Below the pieces are notes generated by a model. The model was not told where the DNA came from and ran no database searches. It saw only the letters and a list, made by a program, of their open reading frames with translations. This document shows positions 55,200-64,000 of a stretch of DNA of 64,000 nt, piece by piece. Position 1 is the stretch's first letter, and each line of letters starts with the position of its first letter. The DNA is taken from assembly GCA_017591395.1 (NCBI GenBank), contig WEDG01005083.1, forward strand, positions 1 to 64,000, read 5' to 3'. The translations under genes and the position numbers were made by a program. The stretch is from Schistocephalus solidus. Its lineage: Eukaryota; Platyhelminthes; Cestoda; Diphyllobothriidea; Diphyllobothriidae.

Positions 55200-55276
55200 C
55201 TGTGGGATCCGAACCCACGACAGCAAGGGGAAGGCTTTAGTACAGCCAACGCTCTAGTAAACTGAGCTACGAGGCC
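55200..55276 (-). repeat. tRNA-derived SINE head, separate family
   Basis: Minus: GGGGCCTCGTAGCTCAGTTTA (A-box) and GTGGGTTCGGATCCCAC (T arm with B-box). The acceptor arm has a mismatch and two extra bases before it, and the anticodon stem is irregular, so a SINE head fits better than a working tRNA. Part of its 3' region (CACTTGTGAAAAACTCGG) recurs at about 55450-55500. Confidence 0.65.
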
Positions 55277-55500
55277 CCACCGGGAGCCGTGAGTTTAATC
55301 ACACTTGGGTCAAGTTACCCCCCCCCAGCCTACTACAACGTATGGAATCCACCAATTCTGATACAGCAAGCTGACTGCCCAAGCAGGATTTCCTAAGCTA
55401 TCAATCTAGAATCCACCAGGTGCAATTAATTAGCAGAGGATTTTTGGCAGATTTGAATAATTCCTTTGACCCACTTGTAAAAAACTCGGCGGCCTCGGAG

Positions 55501-58500
55501 AATTGAGTGACAATCTATTAATCGCCTTTTCCCGTACACCGCACGCGCTTGCCTCTCAACCAGCACAAAATCCTTTTTAATTGCTCAGTACCGGTGGGAT
55601 TTTTTTCTATGTCTGCATCAACATTACTCATTGTAGTATGGTTCGCCTTCCCGAGGATCCAACAATCCAACAAACCGGTAACTTTCCTTACCGTGGCTTT
55701 GAAGGCCACTTGCTATTCCACATGCTAGTTATCCAAATCATAGGAATAAAAGTTCATTTAGGATCTACCTCTCCCTTGCCCCTCTTCTTCACCAGTGATC
55801 TGTCTTATCGGAGATGATGTCAGTTGCAGAGACTGACGTCCCCTGGTGTCGCCATTAAACGTGTGACACACACACTTATCAGACTGCACTTGGGGGTAAA
55901 TGAATAACTGTATGTTTGACATCGTTTTGCGACTGACGCAACGCCGCCCGGCCCATTGTCGTGTGTCATGCAGGAAGAGTCACCGCGGCCTGGTTGATAG
56001 TCTGCTGCCGGTGTCTTAACGTTCACAATAAACGAAAATCCAAGACACAAGTATTTATACCAACTCTCAGCGTGAGCTCATTAAGCTTTATTCCGAAGGA
56101 TTTACTCCAAGTTAGCGCATTGATTTCTGAAGAGATTAAAAGAAGTGAAATTTAACAGCTGGATTATTTCACCAGAAAGCACACGGGGAACGCAGGGGGG
56201 CCTATTGGTGAGCCGAACCCCTCGCAGTTTTCTCAGGCGATGGCAGAATACCAGCAAAACGCGTGCGTGATTTTAGCAAGTACCTGTGCTTTCACTCTGG
56301 TGACGCATATAACATTCGTAATCTTGACAGACTTGAAGAAATCAGCCAGTCGGACAGTTGGAACATACCCAGCTTTTCCACGTTGAGTGGTTGCTCAATA
56401 CAGAATGAGATTCTAACAACTGAAATATTCAAGGTATTATACACTACAGGCCATTGGCTCTGCGGGAGTTGCTCCGATGAGCGCACCATCCTAGCTACCT
56501 TCTTAAAACTGCTACCCGTGAGAGTCTCCCATTGGTTTCTAAGCGCAAGTGAAGCTGAGCGGTGAAATTGCAATTGAACGCACAGCAAGCGTCGGCACGT
56601 GGATGAGGACTCCGGAAGATAAGCAGTTGTCCCTGACTATCTCCGCCTCTATTAGATCCAAGATCAGAATATGATTTTCACGCTCTAGATCAGGACTTAT
56701 AAGGCGGAGTGCGTTGTAGTATAATCCCCTTGTGGTTGAGATTTCAACCTAAAGCCCAACTCGTCTGTCGCGATAATTACCGGTTGCGTAATAGGTGATA
56801 CCCCTTAATCAATTTTTCGGAAATTTAGCCCAACGGTCAGAACTGATGCAGTAAGGAATATCGACCAAGACAAGAGATGGATATTTTACAAAAGACACAT
56901 GATAAGATGCATCAATTCGGCAAAGTATTCCTATAAAAGGTGTAAATTCGAATGTTGAGCCATAAGTACCTGGGGAGAAATATATGTTAAACATTTAATG
57001 TAATTGACATCCTTGGCGTGCCGGTCAATTAGGTAGTTGTGTACTTCTTTATCCAGTTGATGACAGAAGTGACTCTGCTGTATATCCCTGGAACCCCTGC
57101 CTCTGAAATTATTAAAAGTAAAAAAACTTAAATCGTGTGCGCTTCCCGCAGACAGGAGCCCTAAACGCAATCTGATTACTTTTACTTCGTTCATATTTCG
57201 TTATCAGGTAGAGATCTTGTTATAAGAACTCATTTTAATAGGTCGTAAACTATCTTCTTTTCCTACTTCGTTATGTTTTTTAAAACATTTTAAGCTAACC
57301 TTTTAGAACATTTCAGGATTGTTTGTGCTTTTATTGTAAAAGGCAAAATCCAACTTTATGTCGCATGAGTCCTGCAGTTGCCTCCAACTATTTTATTCAA
57401 ATCCTGTTGGGAAATATTTCGGAAGCGAGGAGGCTGAAAACTCAACCCGAATGTATCATCTTAGACGTGACGATGACTGGCTGTTGTCTGTCGCCAAAAT
57501 GCTTTTCTTCGTTTAAACAACTTGACTGGTAGCAGTGCACTTTTCATGGTCTGACGGTCGGATGCCAGCAACAGTTCTGATTGGCTAGTTTCAGCCGGCG
57601 CCCTTGCCAGTGACTCCTGAGGGCTCTGCCTTGAAGAACAGTGTGTTTTCGACCCGAAGAAACGGGCTTGTTGACTACTCCCATGATAATATTCGCATTT
57701 CCCCTATTAGCTTACCAGCGTATGTGGTTGCAACCCGTTTATGGAAGGTATATTTCACGTACGGGTTGGAAAAATCCTGCCCCCTCACACTATGGCTGCT
57801 CTCCTTACATATATGTGTTCTTGATGAAAAATGCATTCGCGACGTCTTTTGCACGTATTGTGGTATCCTTCTCTCCAACCGAGGAGTTCAGTTGCAACTA
57901 AGCGTGAATAATGAGACCACTAATTGTCGTGTTGCTTTCGAAGATGCCCTTTCCTGTTTCCTGGCTCTTTGACCATATCCCGTGCAGACTAATTCCGTCG
58001 ACAATAAGGCTGCGCCTTCACTTCAACGCAGTCGCGAATGCCGGCTCTTTTGTGTTTCAATTACTCGCGTTTAAGAAACTCACTTAACGTCCTCGTAGAT
58101 AGCTGGCTCGCCATGAAGTTTGCAAATTCGGTTATTTTCTTCGCAGGCGGTTAGTTCTCTGATACACTGCTGTCTTGTGGGTTCCTTTTCTCGACACTTA
58201 ATATGATGCTGAATTCGCGGATCTTATAGAATAGAAAAGCAACATACATGCTTTTCCTTTTGCGTCACAACCTTTCACCGCATAAGTTTGCACAAAAACA
58301 ATTCATCGATAATCATGACTTATTACTGCAAAAAGTCAAGCGATCTGGATTGACAGTTTATAGGTTTATTTGTTGTCACTAAAAGGATTGGCAAGTGCTG
58401 ATAGGTGGATCCTCTTCCACATCTTCCAGGCCTGGCTCACGAGGGCATCTAAGCCCAAACTGACCACTCCGGTATCCCTCGTCTTCGTCAGCAATAATCC

Positions 58501-58869
58501 TGGATTGTCATTTCTGTCAGGCGTTCGCTGAGGCTGTATGACGAGTACTCTTAATTAACTGCTCTTTTGCGCTCAAGGACAAGGAGGAACGAGAACTAAA
58601 TCGTCATTGGTGCCCACGCATCCACATTTTTTAACGATATTTTCCCTACTAATTCAGGTAATTTTGTTTATAGTAGCTGAGAGACGAACGTCCCAATGTT
58701 GACTTCTAACTCACCCTTCTCGCCTCACCCGAAAACAGAGGAAACGTTTCTAATAGGTAGTTAGATCCCTATTACATTTAGCAGCTGTCGCAAATCACCT
58801 TCAGCCAATCCAGCACAAAATCCTTTCCTTACCGGGACTTGAAAGTCGGCAAAAATAAAACTGATTTAC
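55501..58869. other. Intergenic region toward the protease gene
   Basis: The last protease exon, expected to encode a PGVY-type motif and a terminal helix, should be here or beyond, but I could not find it. No other gene recognised. A worn body of the short repeat lies at about 58430-58560. Confidence 0.45.
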
Positions 58870-59106
58870 CTGCGCAGCCTCTTCCGAATGAAACGATACC
58901 AACGAGGGTCCACGCGTCCTCAGTGGCTTTCCGGCACATTAGCGGTCCCCCACTGTCCCCCTGGCAGGCATCCTTTCCACCCTCAAGGTGACCGGCGCAC
59001 AGCATGGCGTCGGTCACATGACCACTGTAGGCTAGGGAGTGATTGCAGACTTGCACGTCCAACACCGGCACCACGAGGTCTCGCACAGTTGGCGACACGG
59101 ACTGGT
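58870..59106 (-). CDS. S1 protease exon with catalytic Ser
   Basis: Acceptor TTCAACCGTCTAG, two bases complete GAC. Blocks: [43 protein letters not shown] and [15 protein letters not shown]. The Cys pattern is that of chymotrypsin-fold proteases. Donor GCGCAG|GTAAAT, phase 1. Confidence 0.95.
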
Positions 59107-62100
59107 CTAGACGGTTGAATAAAAACAACAGCCTCTTTCAGCATTTGCACGCGAAAGTTAAAATAAGGGATTTGACGTTTGGCGTGAGCCACAAGACGCC
59201 GTTCCTTTTAGTGGCATACTCACTGTATTTATTTAAGTAGGTGTTGTTAGGTTAAGTTCGTCCTCGGACAGGATAAGGGGTGGTTTTAAAGCTAAGATGA
59301 TGTTTACAGTTAAGGTTTGGGTTTGGGTTAAGGTTAGAATTAAAATTAGGATTAAAAATTAGGAGGCCCTCATCCTAAAATTAAAATTAGGATTAAAATT
59401 AGGAGGCCCTCATCCTAAAGCGTCACCCATACAACCCCTAATACCATAATTACAGTAAGATACTTTCCACTGGTTACCTGTTGCTGACCCCGACTACGTA
59501 CCATATCCTGGTCGAGCATTCATTGTACATCCATGGAGTATTTCAAGAAATTAGGTTTTTATGTACTACTGAATTCTCCACCTTTACTTGCAAAAACTGT
59601 GAGTATAGTTTGTTTTCTTCGAACGTACTCAGGTCGAGGTTGATGAATTTCCACATTTATTTAGAAGCGAAGACGTGTGCTGTGAAATGAAAATGCGAAC
59701 GCAGTCTTGTGGCGTACGTCTAAACTTAACCTCTCCTACGTGGTTAATCCCGTCTAGACCAAGTTCTTGTGGAAAGTTCGACTGAGTCAAGGCGATCAGA
59801 GCTGCTGTATGTACGATTCGGACGCAGAGCACATAATTCTCTCATGTCTATTTCTTTGGACGCTAAGAAAACTTCTTCAAAAAAAGTTGGCAGCCGAGAA
59901 TATATTTCCATTGAAAAGCAATGACAATGGTGGTTGCTGACATACGAGCCACGTACGACTGATGCATTTCACGTTTTCAAAACCAGGATGCGCGGTGGCT
60001 CCCTCCTACATGGGGTCGCGTTACCACATGCTGGTCTGTGGTGCCACTGCTGGATCATGACAACCGCCTCATGATTTCCATCTCGGATAAATGGCAGGAT
60101 ATGGCCCATTTTTTCTCGACTGCTTCGTCTGCGTTTCTTGTGTGCTATAATTCTATATCTCATTTTTCCTTCAGCACTTTCTGCTGGTAAACATTGTGCT
60201 CATGATTGGCCGCTTGTTTTTTACGCAAAGAATACAATTTCAGCCAGGTATTGCGTCCAATTTAAGCCCAGATGGAGACACTTTCCCACACCGCTCCTGT
60301 GGAACCACAAGCGCACCAATCCGGGCCACACGATCCTGTAAAACCAGGCAGATTTCCTGCTCACAGTCATCGCTAGTTTCACCTGTTTGCTGCTGGCCGT
60401 AACAGCACTCTCCGTCGTCAACGGCTTCCCGACTCATTCATTTCGACCATCGCTCGCTGCCAGCTGCTTGTGCACTCCTCTACCTAACGGCTGATAACTC
60501 AACTTTGTCTCATTTACTTTCGAATTTAATCAGCGTCAGCCTAACGCACGCTCCTGCAGGCGTGATGCATGCAACTTTTTAGGAATGTCGTCACATTTTC
60601 GTAATTCTGATTTTCTCATCAGTTAACATAGAAGAAAACAAGCGATCTAGCGCAGTAAAGCAAGCTTGATTGGCTTGTAGTCATCATCCTCATAATCGTC
60701 CTCCTCCTCCTCCTCCTCCTCCTCCTCCTCCTCCTCCTCCTCCTCCTCCTCCTCCTCCTCCTCCTCCTCCTCCTCCTCCTCCTCCTCCTCCTCCTCCTCC
60801 TCCTCCTCCTCCTCCTCCTCCTCCTCCACCGCCTCATCCTCACCATTCTCATCGTCAGCAGTAGCAACAACAATAACATCGTCATCATCATAAAGAACAA
60901 CATAATTATCAGCATCATAAACGTTTACTCGGTTGGTCGTCAGGGCAACATGTAGGGCCTGGTTGACTTCAGTTCTGTGTACTGAATGTGAGAAAGTGTA
61001 CATATTAACTTCAGTCATAGATTTTGAACGCAGGTGGGACATAGAGAACAACAGCCCTAAAATGCTGGCTAATGTATTCGGCCATGTCCGGGTAGGGAAG
61101 AAAGAAGCTCGTGAAGTTGTTTGATGCTTTTTCGCGGCATTCATCGGTCAGAATACTCTTTATAAATGTGCTAACAAGTAATACAATCCGCATTGATATT
61201 AAATAGCATGATATTTCCACGTTGTATCTGCTACCCGCACTTTGAGGCGAACAGAATACTAATCTTCATAGACGTGCTAATGCTAATTTTCTGTGCACCA
61301 GACGTCACCATCTCTGCTTTATAGCTGATTCATAAGAAAGTCACTCGTAAAAAGTAAAGTCTTCGAGTCTTCCACCGAAAGCACTGTCTAAGTGTTTTTA
61401 GTTTTTAAGGGCTTTTTGCAGACCTTGCAGCGCGTCCAATATTGAATAAACCAACGCCTGGGGGCTCTGTACAGGATAAAACCTTTCTCCCTACTCTATT
61501 CGTTGTTCTGCCTCACTGGAACTCTAGCGGTTAACATAGCAATTCCTCAGGAGATACAGTCTGCTGAACGGCCCGACAACACACAGGTTTAACTAATCTA
61601 CGTTCAAGATCCACTGATATTATTTCAGGGGAGGCAGAGCATCTAGTGTCTAAACCATGCACTTTTCGAAAGTATTTATCCGATGCTGTTGAAAAGAGCA
61701 CTTTAATCATGACGATGACCCCATCGCAAACCGACCAGAACACCTCAAACTTACTTAACTTTTAGAAAATGCTCCACGGGCGAACCACCAACTAGCTACA
61801 GAATTATTTTAAGCATACCGTTAACACCAACTTCTTTGCGCATATGGCCAAGTACCTAATGTGACCGCCACATTTTAGGTGCTGTTCTTACCGGTGTCTG
61901 TTTTGTTGAAGCACATCGTTAAAAATGAGGTTAACAGTTAACGAAAGATTTAAACGGCGGTTGCGGCTGCTTGAGCCGCTCAGAATTTCATATGTAGTAC
62001 GCGTGCCTTTCTATAAACCTATTTTCTGGCTATGCATGTTGAGAAGAAGGTACCAGCATTTAACTGCATCTTTAACCTAATTCCTGCATACACTCTCTGC

Positions 62101-62790
62101 TCTACATTATATTAAACTCGAGTTCCCACTGCGGTGGACAACTGATCTGCTACCTCTTCGAGCAGCTCCTAAAGTCCACTTTTAACGGTACCTCTGAATC
62201 TTTACTTCCATGTAATTCCCGGAAGGTTTAAGCGGAACACAGTTCACATAAGATAGTTAGTTACACTTCTCACCCTCCGTTTTCCCCCAGCCTGCAACGA
62301 TACAGATCATGTGGTCGCTGGCGTCAGGTTCAGCGGACCTTCGGTTCCGCCTGTGTTGCCGCAGCCACTTTCTGACAGATGGCGAGCCCGTGGAGACTGA
62401 CGCATCTTCTTCCTCCTCCTCCTCCTCCTCGTCAGCCCTCTCCTCGTCGAGTGCAACAGTCTCTGCCGGCACCGCCTTCAGTGGGATAGCTAGGCGCTTC
62501 GCGGGCATTGCCTTTCCGGCTGTGGTGGACTGCGTCGTGGTCGGCGGGTTGAAGCCTCCAACTGGCAGGCAAACCGGTTGGACGGCGTAGGAGTAATTGA
62601 CGGGCTGGGCCAGCCTCAGGAGAGCGGCGTCGAAGTCAAAGGCCTGACGATGCTCAAACTTGGGATGAATGTCTATTTCTGCGATGGGAATCACGTGCTC
62701 CTCTCCATCGTCCCACTCAAGATTGAAGTCGCCCACCACCGCTACCCAAGAGTCGTCTTTTGCTGGGGTGCTGAGAAGAAGTGAACGCAA
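58870..62790 (-). CDS. Trypsin-type S1 serine protease gene, two exons seen
   Basis: Two minus-strand exons (62274-62790 and 58870-59106) join in phase 1, making [18 protein letters not shown] across the junction. Together they give the catalytic Asp ([10 protein letters not shown]), the AGWG block, and the catalytic Ser ([13 protein letters not shown]) with Asp six residues before Ser, which predicts trypsin-like cleavage after Arg/Lys. The His exon (TAAHC) is not found upstream in the window and the terminal exon is not found downstream, so the model is partial. Secreted S1 proteases often act at the parasite surface; that is general knowledge, not shown here. Confidence 0.9.
59280..59425 (+). 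repeat. Short tandem repeat of [24 protein letters not shown] units
   Basis: Two adjacent copies of an about 38-base unit (59345-59422) follow a run of GGTTTGGGTTAAGG variants resembling repeat T. Confidence 0.75.
59426..60697. other. Protease intron, nothing recognised
   Basis: No exon or element motif. Confidence 0.45.
60698..60828. repeat. (TCC)n microsatellite
   Basis: About 43 TCC units; on minus it reads as poly-Glu in the frame 60647-61144, which I regard as an artefact. Confidence 0.97.
60829..62273. other. Protease intron, nothing recognised
   Basis: Minus-strand open frames here lack family motifs. Confidence 0.45.
62274..62790 (-). CDS. S1 protease exon with catalytic Asp and acidic insert
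   Basis: Acceptor AAGCCACAG (an alternative, CTTCTTCTCAG, would start at 62776). [40 protein letters not shown] and QPVCLP are normal chymotrypsin-fold blocks. Between QPVCLPVGG and [10 protein letters not shown], where most family members have about ten residues, lie about 85: Thr-rich, then an eight-to-nine Glu run from a (TCC) repeat, then Arg-rich ([10 protein letters not shown]). Donor ACGGAGG|GTGAGA, phase 1. Confidence 0.9.
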
Positions 62791-63469
62791 CTGTGGCTTA
62801 GATGTACTTAACATTGCATACGGAGGCTGGTCAAACAAGATAGCCATCTTAGATATCATACTTCCTTTAGATTAGCGGAATATGATTTGACTAGGAAATA
62901 TATAACAGTAACCGTTTCATCTCATTTGAAATCTTAAGGAATAAACTGCAGTTTGGACACTTATCTTCTTTCACCTTCCAACATTCAGCAGTAGTAGTAC
63001 CCTAAGCCGTCAGAACTCCTTTCTTGTACCTGGAGACTTCTTCTAGTTCAACTCTACCATTACATTGCGAGGATATCCACTCAGATTATGTGTAACTGGC
63101 AGCAGGTTGGACAAACTAAAGTTCTTGTTCTAAAACCGAATAGTTAAAGCTTGGATTTATTTGCCTGTAGATGTTGGTGTATCTGCATCCATAGAAGCTT
63201 TTAAAAGGAAACTGCAGTACGCACTACAATGCCACCAGACCGTTGATATAAATTGATGCCCTGTGTAACAAGTTATTACTACTTTAATGCTACTTTAAAC
63301 ATTTCAGTAACGTGTTTTTATATAATTCATAATGTGTCCAATTAAGCATACAAACCGGAGATGTAATCACTTTCTCTGTAGCCGATGTGTACGTAACGTA
63401 ACTTCGATTTTACTTGCTTGCTTGTATCCCTATGTCTCACATTTGCGTACCAAATGTCTCACAAGGGCT
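62791..63469. other. Upstream of the Asp exon, no His exon found
   Basis: A search by eye on minus for a TAAHC block found none. Confidence 0.5.
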
Positions 63470-63790
63470 GCTTAATGTGGCCTCTAGAGCACTCCCACTC
63501 CGTGGGATTCGAGGCAGGTGTGGCGGCACGCTTAGGGGTGGCTCCAGCCGCGCCAGTCACCAGCGCCCCCTCTCGCCTCTAGTGTCCTTGACTTTGTCCT
63601 GACATCAGACGCAGATGGGGGAGGGGAGAGAAGGCGTTACTTGCAGAGCAATTTTACTATAACTTAAAACTTATCCATGCACAAGTGACCGCCCCTGCAC
63701 CACCAGTCTATGGAGCATACGTTGAACGTCGTCTGAGTACGACAGTTGAACTGTCGATGTCTCACAGCGTCGTCATCACTTGAATCATTT
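63470..63790 (+). repeat. Dispersed GC-rich repeat family R, copy
   Basis: CACTCCCACTCCGTGGGATT, CACAAGTGACCG and GGAGCATACGTTGAACG correspond to 36000-36370 and, inverted, to 42605-42905. It also shares the GCCGCGCCAGTCACC block with the duplicated unit at 42.8 and 43.5 kb. Confidence 0.7.
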
Positions 63791-64000
63791 CGTCTTTTGT
63801 ACAGTATTTTGAAATTTTCTTTGAGCTTACTTGATGTTTTCTTTTCGGAATTTTTTTATAGAATTCCGTTATAATTGACAAATAGGAAATTCGAAGTTAC
63901 ATAGCTAAATTTCTCTTAAATAAAATGAACTAAAAACAATTGTATTGGTACTGTGAGCTAGTATTATCATTTGACCAATGGCTCTCGCGGATTTTTTCTA
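63791..64000. other. Window end, nothing recognised
   Basis: AT-rich, no motif. Confidence 0.4.

Noticed and set aside
55200..55276. Functional tRNA gene
   Set aside because: Acceptor mismatch, extra bases and an irregular anticodon stem, with repeated 3' sequence nearby, fit a SINE.
56941..57000. Last protease exon (PGTYGSTFEF on minus)
   Set aside because: Resembles PGVY only weakly and lacks the terminal helix and Trp expected.
60647..61144. 165-codon minus frame with a long Glu run
   Set aside because: The Glu run is a TCC microsatellite and the rest has no recognisable domain or splice support.

Overview
The window looks like genomic DNA from a parasitic flatworm, most likely a diphyllobothriidean tapeworm (Spirometra / Schistocephalus / Dibothriocephalus type). 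That is an inference. It rests on long introns packed with Penelope-like elements (PLEs), CR1-like non-LTR elements, a zinc-finger-tailed endonuclease/reverse-transcriptase element of a type I associate with flatworms, a Merlin (ISXO2-like) transposase remnant, tRNA-derived short repeats and very long (TA)n tracts. No bacterial operons, CRISPR arrays or rRNA are present.

Two host genes are visible. The main one, on the + strand, is a CENPJ/CPAP/SAS-4 homologue, the centriole-assembly scaffold. I assembled 18 exons from 10348 to 52807 by homology, splice sites and codon phase. They join into one open frame of 1041 codons plus a stop. The exons carry a conserved '[11 protein letters not shown]' motif, an 'EFELLEK' motif, a long central coiled coil and the C-terminal G-box (TCP10_C) beta-sheet domain, ending at TAA 52805-52807. 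The true 5' end is not found and probably lies upstream. The second gene, on the - strand (58870-62790), is a trypsin-type S1 serine protease. Two exons are in the window, one with the catalytic Asp and one with GDSGGP. The His exon and the last exon were not found.

Layout: 1-9 kb holds four decayed non-LTR fragments and a CACTA-type transposase remnant. 10.3-18.7 kb holds the first nine CENPJ exons. 18.7-30.6 kb is a 12 kb intron with three PLE copies and a cluster of tRNA-headed repeats. 30.6-38.1 kb holds the coiled-coil and first G-box exons. 38.1-49.9 kb is a second 12 kb intron with a Merlin remnant fused to a trinucleotide microsatellite, a nearly full-length but dead non-LTR element, and direct duplications. 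49.9-52.8 kb holds the last two CENPJ exons. 52.8-58.9 kb is a repeat-rich intergenic stretch. 58.9-62.8 kb is the protease.

The most interesting signal is a 45-nt hammerhead-ribozyme-like module inside the tRNA-headed repeats. It has CUGANGA, a hairpin, GAAA, a two-base-pair helix III and a six-base-pair helix I, and it recurs at least seven times on both strands with base-pair-preserving changes in helix I. The same repeats form long foldbacks. A second, unrelated hammerhead-like core with a GUC site lies at 28015-28090. Also notable are a GC-AG intron in CENPJ, a Pro/Ser/Arg-rich replacement of one G-box repeat, and an acidic insertion in the protease.
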